NCBI GenBank assembly: GCA_048268105.1
Contig: JBLWWH010000002.1
Span: 62,001-126,000, forward strand
Direction: 5' to 3'
DNA length: 64,000 nucleotides
Origin: Profundicola sp048268105
GTDB taxonomy: Bacteria; Bacteroidota; Bacteroidia; Flavobacteriales; Weeksellaceae
The position numbers and the translations under genes were made by a program. Shown in pieces: positions 42,577-51,708 of the stretch. The notes under the pieces are model-generated. The model was given only the letters and a program-made list of their open reading frames with translations. It searched no databases and was not told the origin of the DNA. Each line of letters opens with the position of its first letter. The stretch's first letter is position 1.

Positions 42577-43250
42577 TTTGATATAAGATTAAACGGTGCT
42601 GAAGGTAAAACCTCCTCTATTTCGAGCCCATCGAATGAGAAAAAGCCTTTTAAAAGAATAATGAATCCAAATAAAAGCAGAGCAATTCCAATATACTTTC
42701 TAATTCTATAAACTAGTTTATCGCTCATTCTTTCCTGGAACTTTTTAGCCAAAAATATCTTGCTTAAATCAATGGCAAAGAAAGTAGCTAAAGCAATTCC
42801 CATAAAAAGCAGGAATTTAAAATCTTCTGGATACGTAATAGTTACCCAACCAACAATAACAAACCAAAATACAACAATCCCTATATTCAACATGTTCATT
42901 AAGAACCCATTGACAAAGGTTTTGAAGTAATTATGACTAATTACAGCTGCTTTATTGATGTGTAATGCTGGTTTGGATGTAAACATAAACGCACCATAAA
43001 TCATAATAATGAATCCTCCTATCTTAAACAATGAAGGATGTGTTTCAATATAATTTGCTAAATCTTTTGCACCGTAGTAGGCGACTGCAATACACACAAT
43101 ATCAGAAACAATCACACCAGTATCTAATGCAATAGCCGCTCTCCAGCCCTTTGTAAGACTAGTTTCGATCAACAAAAAGAATGCTGGTCCAATCAACACT
43201 AAACTCAACATGAATCCTAGTGCAAAAGCAGTTAGTATTAATTCAATCAT
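42573..43250 (-). CDS. LysE family transporter
   Basis: 225 residues, six predicted membrane helices. The N-terminal GFMLSLVLIGPAFFLLIETSL with a Gly-Pro in the first helix and the KGWRAAIALDTGVIVSDIVC segment match the LysE/RhtB export family (amino-acid or metabolite efflux from the cytoplasm). Substrate unknown. It lies 38 bp after the Gfo/Idh oxidoreductase gene and 4 bp overlapping the following membrane protein, suggesting a three-gene operon. Confidence 0.85.
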   Translation of the reverse strand: MIELILTAFALGFMLSLVLIGPAFFLLIETSLTKGWRAAIALDTGVIVSDIVCIAVAYYGAKDLANYIETHPSLFKIGGFIIMIYGAFMFTSKPALHINKAAVISHNYFKTFVNGFLMNMLNIGIVVFWFVIVGWVTITYPEDFKFLLFMGIALATFFAIDLSKIFLAKKFQERMSDKLVYRIRKYIGIALLLFGFIILLKGFFSFDGLEIEEVLPSAPFNLISK

Positions 43251-43288
43251 AGTTTAATGTTTGTTTGTTATGCATCATGCTAAAGTGA

Positions 43289-44278
43289 TTAACTAATACT
43301 CGACAATTTTGTTGCCTCGAAATTGTCTATGATGTCCAGGGCAAGTTTTAAAGCTTGAATTCCATCATCAATAGTAACTCTAATGGGGGCATCATTTTTA
43401 ATGCTATCTGCAAAAGACTCTAGCTCATCCAATATCGCATTATTATTTAAAACATCAGGATATTCAAAATAGATTTTCTTTTTCTTTTTCTCAGCATTTT
43501 CTAAAATCATTGAAAAGTCATCTATATTATCTTGCGTAGCGTCTTCCATTCGAATAATTTCTGACTTCTTTTCTAAGAAATCTACCGAAATGTAGGCATC
43601 TTTCTGGAAAAATCTAGTTTTGCGCATGTTTTTCATAGATATTCTACTGGTGGTGATATTAGCAACACAACCGCTCTCAAAAACAATTCTAGCATTGGCA
43701 ATATCTGGAGTTTCGCTAATAACGCAGACTCCACTACTTCTAATTTCCTTTACAGGAGATTTAACAACCGATAATATCACATCTAAATCATGAATCATTA
43801 AGTCCAAAACCACAGGAACATCCGTCCCTCTTGGGTTAAATTCGGCCAATCTATGCGTTTCAATAAACAATGGTTCTTTTACTAAATCTGCTACCGCCTT
43901 GAAGGCTGGATTGAATCTCTCTACGTGTCCAACCTGACCTTTCACATTATTTTGCTCCAAAAGCCTTTCTAATTCTTGAGCTTCTTCGAGCGTATTGGTA
44001 ATTGGTTTTTCAATGAAAATATGCTTTTTATTTTCAATTGCTTTTTTGGCTAAATCAAAATGAGACAAGGTAGGTGTAACAATATCAAGCATTTCTACTT
44101 CGTCCAACAGGTCATCTAAACTCTCAAAAAATTTATATCCTAATTCAGCTTCTAGCCTCTTTGAATTCTCTATATCGAGATCGAAGAAGCCTACAAGTTC
44201 GTATTTATCTGACTGTTGAAGCAACTTTAAGTGAATTTTCCCTAAATGTCCGGCTCCGGCAACTCCCGCTTTTATCAT
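43289..44278 (-). CDS. Gfo/Idh/MocA family oxidoreductase
   Basis: 329 residues from the ATG at 44278 (MIKAGVAGAGHLGKIH); 19 upstream codons of the longest frame lie in the promoter region. The N-terminal Rossmann fold GVAGAGHLGKIHLKLL and the EKPITNT motif (Lys at 91) identify the family, NAD(P)-dependent dehydrogenases of sugars and related compounds. The substrate is unknown. In Bacteroidota, similar proteins are numerous. A well-formed promoter lies upstream and overlaps the promoter of divergent pcm. Confidence 0.9.
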   Translation of the reverse strand: MIKAGVAGAGHLGKIHLKLLQQSDKYELVGFFDLDIENSKRLEAELGYKFFESLDDLLDEVEMLDIVTPTLSHFDLAKKAIENKKHIFIEKPITNTLEEAQELERLLEQNNVKGQVGHVERFNPAFKAVADLVKEPLFIETHRLAEFNPRGTDVPVVLDLMIHDLDVILSVVKSPVKEIRSSGVCVISETPDIANARIVFESGCVANITTSRISMKNMRKTRFFQKDAYISVDFLEKKSEIIRMEDATQDNIDDFSMILENAEKKKKKIYFEYPDVLNNNAILDELESFADSIKNDAPIRVTIDDGIQALKLALDIIDNFEATKLSSIS

Positions 44279-44304
44279 GCAATGATTTTTAATGGTGTGA
44301 ATTT

Positions 44305-44335
44305 CAAATTTACAACATAAATTATAAAGGCTCAA
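44305..44335 (-). promoter_or_regulatory. Promoter of the Gfo/Idh-LysE operon
   Basis: Minus strand TTG (44335-44333), 20-bp spacer, TAAATTTG (44312-44305). Full consensus with correct spacing; leader of about 24 nt to the ATG at 44278. Confidence 0.7.
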
Positions 44336-44375
44336 TTTATGAAAATATTTAAGCTTAGCATAAGTCTGTTTTTAA

Positions 44376-44406
44376 TTGAAAATTTCAAATATAAGTTCCA
44401 CTTTTG
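44376..44406 (+). promoter_or_regulatory. Promoter of pcm, leaderless arrangement
   Basis: TTG (44376-44378), 20-bp spacer, CACTTTTG (one mismatch to TAnnTTTG), then CAAA and the ATG at 44411. This places transcription start at the ATG and argues against the 24-codon longer frame. Confidence 0.55.
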
Positions 44407-44410
44407 CAAA

Positions 44411-45064
44411 ATGGATAAGATGGATAGCTTCAAGCATCGTGGTAACAGACGAAAGTTGATAGATTTATTGAGATCTAAAGGAATCTCTGATGAAAGTGTT
44501 TTAGCGGCCATGAACAAAGTGCCAAGACATTTATTTTTAACCTCAGCTTTTGAGGATCATGCTTATGAAGACAAGGCATTTCCGATTGCGGCAGATCAAA
44601 CTATTTCGCATCCGTATACCGTTGCTTTTCAGTCTTCTTTATTAGATATAAGTCCAGGAGACAAAGTATTAGAAGTAGGTACCGGAAGTGGTTATCAAAC
44701 TGCTGTTTTGGTGGCCATGCAAGCTGATGTTTATACTATTGAGAGACAGAAGTCCTTGGTTGACTTTAGTCGAAAAATATTAAGAAAAATTAATTTAGAA
44801 CCGAGATATCAAACCTATGGTGATGGTTATAAAGGTTTGCCTTCCTTTGCTCCTTTCGATAAAATAATTGTGACAGCAGGTTCTCCTATTTTACCTTCTA
44901 TTTTGTTGCAACAACTTAAAATTGGAGGTATTGGCGTGGTTCCGATTGGGCAAACCAATCAAAAGATGTTTACTTTTCTACGTGTAGACGAAAGAAGATA
45001 TGAACAAATGGAGTTTGGTGATTATCAATTCGTCCCTATGTTAGAGGATAAAGATATCTTATGA
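44411..45064 (+). CDS. pcm: Protein-L-isoaspartate O-methyltransferase
   Basis: 217 residues from the ATG at 44411 (MDKMDSFKHRGNRR). It methylates isoaspartyl residues in damaged proteins to start their repair, using S-adenosylmethionine. Visible: VPRHLFLTSAFEDHAYEDKA, the conserved TISHPYTVAFQSSLLD and the AdoMet motif EVGTGSGYQTAVL. The longest frame begins at 44339 inside the divergent promoter and is rejected. Length fits the family. Confidence 0.94.
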   Translation: MDKMDSFKHRGNRRKLIDLLRSKGISDESVLAAMNKVPRHLFLTSAFEDHAYEDKAFPIAADQTISHPYTVAFQSSLLDISPGDKVLEVGTGSGYQTAVLVAMQADVYTIERQKSLVDFSRKILRKINLEPRYQTYGDGYKGLPSFAPFDKIIVTAGSPILPSILLQQLKIGGIGVVPIGQTNQKMFTFLRVDERRYEQMEFGDYQFVPMLEDKDIL

Positions 45065-45191
45065 TGCAGAATTGGAATTATTATTGTTAACCTCTAATTC
45101 AAATCAACGTATTATAAATACATATTAAATAAAGATTTTTTAATAATGTCTAGTTTATTATGTATTTTTATAAACAATATATTTAGAAATT

Positions 45192-46037
45192 ATGAGAAGA
45201 AGTAATGGATTTAAAACAAGGTTAATCATTGGTTTAGTGATTGCAGCCTTTGCCCTTTTTAAGTATTTTTCTTCGAGTTCTGTAAATGAAATTACTGGAG
45301 AAAAACAGCATATTAACATTACACCAGAACAAGAGATTCAGCTTGGATTAGACGGAAGAAATTATATGATTCAAGAATCCGGAGGATTGTATCAAGACCC
45401 CGAAGTCCAACAATATATTGATCTCATGGGTAAAAGAATAATAGAAAACAGCGATGCTAGTAAAACTCCGTATCAATATGAGTTTCATGTATTAGCTGAT
45501 CCTAATCAAGTCAATGCGTTTGCGATGCCAGGAGGGCAAATTTTCATTACGGCTGGTTTGTTAAAAAGATTGGAAAACGAAGATCAGGTGGCTGGTGTGT
45601 TAGGGCATGAAATTGGTCATGTGGTGGCGCGTCATTCAGCCCAACAAATGGCAAAACAAGATCTAACCCAAGGATTAGCGGGTGCTGCAGGTGTTGTAGG
45701 TGGAGATATGAATTCGGCTCAATATGCACAAATGATCGGTAATATGGTAAATATGAAATATGGTCGCGAAGACGAACTTGAATCAGATGAACTTGGCGTT
45801 AGGTTTATGGTTCAGTCGGGTTATGACCCCCATGCTCTTATACGTGTGATGGAAATCTTAGATGAAGCAAGTGGCGGACAAGCTCCACCGGAGTTTCAAT
45901 CTACTCACCCAAGTCCAGAAAATAGGGTTCAGAGAATTAAAGAAGCAATTGATAAATATGGAGGATCGGCTACGCCAAATTCCAACTCAAATAAGTTACC
46001 GAGTAATGTACCTTCTAATACTTCGGGTGATTATTAA
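45192..46037 (+). CDS. M48 family metalloprotease
   Basis: 281 residues. One N-terminal membrane helix (about 9-25), then the zinc site HEIGHVVARH (His 139, Glu 140, His 143) and the third ligand Glu in EDELESDELGVRFM. A Ser/Asn-rich tail of some 25 residues ends the protein. LoiP/BepA-type M48 peptidases act on envelope or outer-membrane proteins during quality control. No upstream partner; a strong terminator follows. Confidence 0.9.
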   Translation: MRRSNGFKTRLIIGLVIAAFALFKYFSSSSVNEITGEKQHINITPEQEIQLGLDGRNYMIQESGGLYQDPEVQQYIDLMGKRIIENSDASKTPYQYEFHVLADPNQVNAFAMPGGQIFITAGLLKRLENEDQVAGVLGHEIGHVVARHSAQQMAKQDLTQGLAGAAGVVGGDMNSAQYAQMIGNMVNMKYGREDELESDELGVRFMVQSGYDPHALIRVMEILDEASGGQAPPEFQSTHPSPENRVQRIKEAIDKYGGSATPNSNSNKLPSNVPSNTSGDY

Positions 46038-46070
46038 GATGTAATAGCTTCTATCTCAATACCAAAAAAA

Positions 46071-46094
46071 GCAGCTTATCGAAAGATAAGCTGC
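46071..46094. terminator. Bidirectional intrinsic terminator
   Basis: Perfect 10-bp stem GCAGCTTATC / GATAAGCTGC with a GAAA tetraloop, with seven A before and six T after. Ends the M48 gene and, on the minus strand, the TonB-like gene. Confidence 0.95.
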
Positions 46095-46119
46095 TTTTTT
46101 ATTTTATAGTAATTTTAAT

Positions 46120-46620
46120 TTATTGCTTTTGGGCTCTTTTAAAAGCTTTTAGATAGCGTACGCCATAAAGCGTATTCACATCTCTTTCATGAACTCTTCC
46201 TGGAGAAACAAAAATCTTTTCATCATTGATTTTCTTTCTAAACTTCTCAAAAGCATCACGCGTAAATTCGTCTAAATCTTGCTCGCTTACCTTAACACGT
46301 TCAGCGGCAGAGATACTACCATCTTGGTTGACAACGAATTCAATATAAACTCTCACTCCATTTCCTTTAGAAACCTTTTCAGCGCCTTTCATAAAAGGAG
46401 CAAAAATAAAGTTAATTTGGTCTTTCATGCATTTAGCCAGATATCCTTTGTGTCCAGCTAAACTTTCGCAGCCTTTCACCATAGGTAATTCCTCTAAAAC
46501 ATTCAATGGATAACCCTTAGCGCGCAGCTCTTCAACTGTTTCGGTTACTTCAAACTTTTTCTCTTGTGCAAAAATTAAAGTACCTAGACTAAGTAATAAA
46601 TTTAAAATTAAATTTCTCAT
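46120..46620 (-). CDS. TonB C-terminal-domain-like secreted protein
   Basis: 166 residues with a signal peptide ending LIFAQ and no TM anchor. The body MVKGCESLAGHKGYLAKCM to VYIEFVVNQDGSISAAERV and DAFEKFRKK resembles the TonB-like C-terminal fold, in a Bacteroidota variant with two cysteines instead of the transmembrane TonB form. It may be an accessory of envelope energy transduction, but the missing anchor means a classical ExbB/D role is unlikely. The ATG overlaps the stop of the SPFH gene by 4 bp. Confidence 0.72.
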   Translation of the reverse strand: MRNLILNLLLSLGTLIFAQEKKFEVTETVEELRAKGYPLNVLEELPMVKGCESLAGHKGYLAKCMKDQINFIFAPFMKGAEKVSKGNGVRVYIEFVVNQDGSISAAERVKVSEQDLDEFTRDAFEKFRKKINDEKIFVSPGRVHERDVNTLYGVRYLKAFKRAQKQ

Positions 46621-47573
46621 TGATCTATATTCCCCATTCTAGGGTTTTTTTCATTTGATTTTTTCATCTCCTCACCAATAATATTAGCGGCTGAGAATGA
46701 AGTAACCATGTTGTTTAACATATCTCCAGCGGCTTGCGGTGAGTTAGGTAATAAAATTAAATTCGAATTATTCAAACTTCCAATAGCTTGTAGCGTGTCA
46801 TAATGTTGGGTAACTACAATAAGTGCCGAAGCTTCTTGGGAGTTAATTCCAACCTTATTTAAAACATTTACTGATTCTTCTAGACCTCTGGCAATCTCAC
46901 GTCTTTGGTCTGCAATACCTTGACCTTGTAGTCTTTTACTTTCCGCCTCTGCTTTTGCTTTTTCTACAATAAGAATACGTTGTGCATCACCTTCATATTG
47001 AGCAGCAACTTTTTCACGTTCCGAAGCATTAATACGATTCATGGCATGTTTTACTTGCTCATCTGGATCGATATCTGTAACCAATGTTTTAATGATATCA
47101 AAACCATATTCGTTCATAGCGTCCTGAAGCTCTGACTTAACTGCAATAGCGATATCATCTTTTTTCTCAAAAACGTCATCTAATCGTAGTTTTGGAACCT
47201 CAGCACGAACCACGTCAAATACATAAGATGTAATCTGAGCATATGGATTATCTAATTTATAAAATGCATCGTATACTTTATCTCTGATAACTACATATTG
47301 AACAGATACTTTTAATTTAACGAATACATCGTCTTTAGTTTTAGTTTCAACGACAACATCTAGTTGCTGAATTTTTAATGAAATTTTACCCGCAATCTGA
47401 TCGATAAAAGGGATTTTAAGGTGAAAACCTGAGTTTCGGATCGAATGAAATCGTCCTAATCTCTCTACAATGACTGCAGTTTGTTGTTTAACCGTGAACC
47501 ATAATCCAAAAAAACTAAGGACCACTACACCTACAATTAATATAAGTGGTAATGAATTAAATAATATTTCCAT
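46617..47573 (-). CDS. SPFH/Band 7 (stomatin/paraslipin-like) membrane protein
   Basis: 318 residues. One N-terminal membrane helix (about 8-26), then the SPFH domain with QTAVIVERLGRFHSIRNSGFHLKIPFID and a long coiled-coil of Glu/Ala/Arg repeats (INASEREKVAAQYEGDAQRI, VEKAKAEAESKRLQGQG). Such proteins form ring-like scaffolds in the membrane and often partner with NfeD-type proteases; no NfeD gene is seen here. Translated in coupling with the TonB-like gene. Confidence 0.92.
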   Translation of the reverse strand: MEILFNSLPLILIVGVVVLSFFGLWFTVKQQTAVIVERLGRFHSIRNSGFHLKIPFIDQIAGKISLKIQQLDVVVETKTKDDVFVKLKVSVQYVVIRDKVYDAFYKLDNPYAQITSYVFDVVRAEVPKLRLDDVFEKKDDIAIAVKSELQDAMNEYGFDIIKTLVTDIDPDEQVKHAMNRINASEREKVAAQYEGDAQRILIVEKAKAEAESKRLQGQGIADQRREIARGLEESVNVLNKVGINSQEASALIVVTQHYDTLQAIGSLNNSNLILLPNSPQAAGDMLNNMVTSFSAANIIGEEMKKSNEKNPRMGNIDQ

Positions 47574-47650
47574 ACATAGGGGGTTTTAAATATAAGTCGC
47601 ATTGAATTCTGTATAGTTACAGTAAAAGCGATTTTAAATATACGGAAAAA

Positions 47651-47977
47651 TTATAACATTCCTAGCTCAAATTTTGCTTCTTCGCTCATCAATTCTTGAG
47701 ACCATGGTGGATCGAAAGTAATCTGAACTCTAGCTTTTTTAATTAAATCTAATTCCGCTACTTTTTCCTCTACTTCCATCGGCAAGCTTTCTGCTACAGG
47801 ACAGTTGGGAGATGTAAGCGTCATTAGAATTTTCGCTTCTCCATCCGTGCTTACGTGTGCATCGTAGATAAGTCCTAATTCATAAATATCGACAGGAATT
47901 TCTGGATCGAAAATGGATTTAAAAACCTTTACCATTTCTTCTCCTAAATCGTGTATTTGTTCGTTTGTTAATGACAT
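47651..47977 (-). CDS. SufT/MIP18-like (DUF59) iron-sulfur assembly factor
   Basis: 108 residues. The MIP18 domain is shown by FDPEIPVDIYELGLIYD, the cysteine loop TLTSPNCPVAESLP and the C-terminal FDPPWSQELMSEEAKFELGM. Such proteins help deliver Fe-S clusters, like SufT and PaaD. The rest of the suf genes are not adjacent apart from sufE at 40524. Own promoter. Confidence 0.9.
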   Translation of the reverse strand: MSLTNEQIHDLGEEMVKVFKSIFDPEIPVDIYELGLIYDAHVSTDGEAKILMTLTSPNCPVAESLPMEVEEKVAELDLIKKARVQITFDPPWSQELMSEEAKFELGML

Positions 47978-47991
47978 ATTTTAATTTTATA

Positions 47992-47999
47992 CAAAGGTA
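47992..47999 (-). promoter_or_regulatory. -7 box of the SufT-like gene
   Basis: Minus-strand TACCTTTG, 14 bp before the ATG. Confidence 0.55.
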
Positions 48000-48071
48000 T
48001 GAATATTTAAATTTCTAACTTAAAAGATAATTTAGTCTTATTTCAAAAAATTTAATTTTTAATCTCTAACA

Positions 48072-48103
48072 AAATACCTCTACGATTTAACGTAAAGGTA
48101 TTT
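48072..48103 (-). terminator. Probable intrinsic terminator of the large M16 gene
   Basis: Stem AAATACCT / AGGTATTT, continued as TACG / CGTA after a one-base mismatch, 6-nt loop; 24 bp past the stop. The T run is short. Confidence 0.6.
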
Positions 48104-48127
48104 ATAATAGTTTTGTGTTTCAATAGA

Positions 48128-51100
48128 TTATTGAAACTCAATTGCCGGAATATCTTTATTAAACTTCAATGATTTAACGCTTTGTACTAAAGTTTGTCCA
48201 GCTGTTAATAAGCTTGTTTTACTTGGATATAATATCCCATCATACATTTTCCAATCGGAGTATTGTGAAGTGGTGTTAACTAAGGAATCCACGCGTTCTA
48301 CTAATAAACCTGTTTCAGCATCAAAAGTTAGCTTCTGTGTATCATTTTCTAAAACATAAAATAATTTATCTCCTTTTTGATAAGCCTCTACTCCATTCTT
48401 AAATTCAGGTAATAACAACATTTTAGTAGGGAATTTCTTTTGATTTTGTTCTACTTCTCGCGGTGCCATATCCATTTTTTGGCCTCCTTGAATTTTGTAG
48501 GCTTTGTCGCCATTTACTAAAGCAACTATTTCTTGATCCCTAACGCTTACTACAGATTTAAGTTTGTCCTCACCAGACTGCAACATTTTCACTTCCATTT
48601 TAAGCCCATTGATTAACAAATCAAGCTCCATTTGAGTAGTTTTAATATTTCGAAGTTGCTTTAAACCACCAATTTTTTGATAGTATCTTTTAATCACTTG
48701 ATCTTTAGAAACCTCTGTTTCAACCTTAACTTTTTCTTCCCCTTTAGGCGTTTCCACCTTTCCTTCTGGATATAAAACTGCTTGCACATAATCTCTTGTT
48801 AAGTATTTTTTCGCAACTTTTTGAACATCTTTTGCCGTAAGTTTATCCAAACGTTCTAAAAAGCTCAAATATCTTTGTTTTGCTCCCGGACTTAAGTTTT
48901 CAGAAGACAAAATATTCATCCAGGTTCTATTTATTTTTTCTTTTTCTTTGTAATCATTTATTTCAGCTTCCTTGAATTTCTTCAAATCAGTAGTATCTGG
49001 CCCATTTGCAATCACTCGTGCAATTTCGTCTTTAGAAACTTGAATCAATCGTTTTACATTTTCGGGCCCACAAGGAAAGAAAATTCTAAAACTATAACTT
49101 CCATAGGGAATGCTGCTTATTCCTCCACTTACCGAAGATGTGTACGTACCGCTTTCGTCTTCTCTTAACTTTTCTACCAATTTTATCCCGATAACTTCAG
49201 CCAAAGCATCCATGGCTAAATCTTCATCTTCAGAATAGGTTGTTTCTCCTTCGTAGGTGATTTCTACAAAGCTCTTTGGATCGCTTCCTTTTCTATACTC
49301 CTTTTTATGTGTACCTGAAATCGAACGATAGCCCAAATCTTTAAATATTTCTTTTTCACCTTCTGCAGGCAATACAGCTAAATATTTTTCGCTTAACTCC
49401 TTCAGTTTTGCTTCGTCTATGTTTCCGATAAAATAGAAATTATAATCACCCGCATTCTTTAATTTATCTGTAAAAACTTGATATGCTAAATCATAATTTG
49501 TCTTTTTCCAATCTTCCTCTAGAGGAATAATGTTTCCTAAACGTGGATTGTTTTGCATTTTAAATTTAGCATGCTCTAGCATAAAATAAAATTGAGGTTG
49601 AGAGCTTAAGTTATTATAAAAACTACTTTGTTTGCTCACATAACTTTCATAGGCATCTTTGTCCTTATTCAATCCTGTGAAATTAGCATAGATAAGCTCG
49701 AAAAGTGTTTCAATGTCTTTAGGTGTTGATTGTCCATTGAAACCTACTTGTGTAGAACCAAAGAACGGGCTTACATAAACTTGCTTTCCTGCCATGTATT
49801 TATCTAAATCTGTCTTAGAATAACCATTGAGTCCAGCTTCGGCTAGGGCACTATAAGCCCACTGCGTATCTAGGAAAACCTCATCTGATATCGTTGAACT
49901 GCCACCTAAGCGCATAGCTTTAAATAATATTTCATCATTCTTAAAGTCTGTTTTCTTGAAAGTAACTTTTGCTCCATTACTTAAAACCCATGTTGTGGTA
50001 CCAAGATCTTCGTCTGTGCTTGTTTGGACTACCTTCCCTTTTGTTGGAATATCTTTGACAAGTTGAGTGATTTTAATTTGGTCATCATAAGGTTCTAAAC
50101 TTGCAACATCTACAGAGTTTAAAGTGGCAAATACCTCATCTTCTGTGGGTTGTATTATAGCTTCCTTTTCAGGCCCAGTAATAACCACAACTCTATTTTC
50201 ATCTCTAATATAGTTTTGAATTAGGCTATTTACTTCATCCAAACTTATCCCGGGTAGCATTTCTTGGTATTTAGAAAATTCCCATTCCACACCAGGAGCT
50301 GGCGTATTTTCTAAGAAGTGATTAACGTAGGCGTTAATCTTTCTTCTACTTTCCGTTTTATCTCTGTTTTCAAAAGCTTTTTCTATCCAAGAAATTATTT
50401 CTGTTTTTGATCTTTTTAATTCACTTTCATTAAATCCAAACTTCTTAACTCTTTCATTTTCTTCAATTAAAATTTTTAATGCTTTTAACTGACCACCCTC
50501 TGGCGTCATTGCATAGGATTGATAAGCTTCTTTAGATCTTGCCCAAGTTCCTCCATGATAAGAGCCTGCCATAGTGAATGGAGGGTTAGATGAATTGCTC
50601 AACTCTTTTAAACGATTGTTAAGCATATTAGCAAACAACGATTTCACTAACATTCTTCGATAATCCGATTCTGTTTTAACCGATGTAGCTTTTCCTAAAT
50701 CTTTATAGTACAATTCAACTCTACTAAATGAAGCCTCAGGGTCTGATGAAACAGAAATCAAGGTTTCTTTGTGGTTTGGAACATCATAAGAGATTCGTTC
50801 TCTTGGTTGGGCTGGGTTTTTATATTTAGAAAATTGTGATTTAATTCTTTGCTCCATTTCCTTGGCATCAATATCACCCACCACAATAATCGCCATTAAA
50901 TCAGGTCGATACCAATCTCTGTGGTATTTTCTAATAACTTCGGGGTCGAAGTTTTCTATAATTTCTTTTTTACCGATAGGTAAACGCTGAGCATAACGAG
51001 ATTGGTATAAAACTTTAGGTAAGTATTCATCTAGCATTCTTTTATCAGCACCAAGACCAAGTCTTAATTCTTCTAAGATAATTCCTCGCTCTTTATTGAT

Positions 51101-51547
51101 TTCCTCATCCGATAGAATCGCATTAAAAGCCCAATCTTCAATTATTTTCATTCCGATATCTAGATTTCCTGGCTTTTCTAAAGGAATAGGTAAGATATAA
51201 ACTGTTTCATCAAAACCGGTATATGCATTTAAATGTTGACCGAATCTAACGCCAATCGACTGTAAACTATCTACAAGTTGATTCCCCGGAAAATTCTTTG
51301 TCCCATTAAAGTTCATATGCTCCATAAAATGGGCAAGACCTAATTGATCCTCATCTTCAGCTATAGAACCAATATTTAGGGCCAATCTTAACTCAACTCT
51401 ATTCTCTGGCTTTGCATTTTCTTCGATGTAATAGGTAAAGCCATTATCTAATTTACCGTATACAACATTAGGATTTAATGGGATATTTTGTGCTTGGAGC
51501 AAAATTGTTCCTAACAGACAACATAGAAGTATAATTTGCTTTGTCAT
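48128..51547 (-). CDS. Large M16 (pitrilysin-type) zinc peptidase with added C-terminal domain
   Basis: 1139 residues with signal peptide ending LLQAQ. The inverted zinc motif HFMEH (in GLAHFMEHMNFNGTKN) and the downstream Glu (RGIILEELRLG) show an active site. The second half contains the usual inactive M16 repeats, including KLREDESGTYTSSVSGG with the conserved Arg/Tyr. The last about 210 residues (from VIKRYYQKIGGLKQL) are extra and resemble an outer-membrane lipoprotein-sorting (LolA-like) fold. It probably degrades peptides in the periplasm. Own terminator, but separated from the smaller M16 pair by only 160 bp. Confidence 0.92.
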   Translation of the reverse strand: MTKQIILLCCLLGTILLQAQNIPLNPNVVYGKLDNGFTYYIEENAKPENRVELRLALNIGSIAEDEDQLGLAHFMEHMNFNGTKNFPGNQLVDSLQSIGVRFGQHLNAYTGFDETVYILPIPLEKPGNLDIGMKIIEDWAFNAILSDEEINKERGIILEELRLGLGADKRMLDEYLPKVLYQSRYAQRLPIGKKEIIENFDPEVIRKYHRDWYRPDLMAIIVVGDIDAKEMEQRIKSQFSKYKNPAQPRERISYDVPNHKETLISVSSDPEASFSRVELYYKDLGKATSVKTESDYRRMLVKSLFANMLNNRLKELSNSSNPPFTMAGSYHGGTWARSKEAYQSYAMTPEGGQLKALKILIEENERVKKFGFNESELKRSKTEIISWIEKAFENRDKTESRRKINAYVNHFLENTPAPGVEWEFSKYQEMLPGISLDEVNSLIQNYIRDENRVVVITGPEKEAIIQPTEDEVFATLNSVDVASLEPYDDQIKITQLVKDIPTKGKVVQTSTDEDLGTTTWVLSNGAKVTFKKTDFKNDEILFKAMRLGGSSTISDEVFLDTQWAYSALAEAGLNGYSKTDLDKYMAGKQVYVSPFFGSTQVGFNGQSTPKDIETLFELIYANFTGLNKDKDAYESYVSKQSSFYNNLSSQPQFYFMLEHAKFKMQNNPRLGNIIPLEEDWKKTNYDLAYQVFTDKLKNAGDYNFYFIGNIDEAKLKELSEKYLAVLPAEGEKEIFKDLGYRSISGTHKKEYRKGSDPKSFVEITYEGETTYSEDEDLAMDALAEVIGIKLVEKLREDESGTYTSSVSGGISSIPYGSYSFRIFFPCGPENVKRLIQVSKDEIARVIANGPDTTDLKKFKEAEINDYKEKEKINRTWMNILSSENLSPGAKQRYLSFLERLDKLTAKDVQKVAKKYLTRDYVQAVLYPEGKVETPKGEEKVKVETEVSKDQVIKRYYQKIGGLKQLRNIKTTQMELDLLINGLKMEVKMLQSGEDKLKSVVSVRDQEIVALVNGDKAYKIQGGQKMDMAPREVEQNQKKFPTKMLLLPEFKNGVEAYQKGDKLFYVLENDTQKLTFDAETGLLVERVDSLVNTTSQYSDWKMYDGILYPSKTSLLTAGQTLVQSVKSLKFNKDIPAIEFQ

Positions 51548-51659
51548 GATTTTTATATAATTCCTCTAAATTAATAAATCAAGATAGAATATGGATTGTT
51601 ATTGGGTTTAAGTTTTAATCAATTGAATAAAAGTAGAAATTTTAATAGAAAGCATAAAA

Positions 51660-51682
51660 AAAGCACCCGAAATGGGTGCTTT
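51660..51682 (-). terminator. Intrinsic terminator of the small M16 pair
   Basis: Perfect 9-bp stem AAAGCACCC / GGGTGCTTT, 5-nt loop, followed by a T run on the minus strand; 27 bp past the stop. Confidence 0.9.
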
Positions 51683-51708
51683 ATACTTAATATGAAATTT
51701 GAATCAAA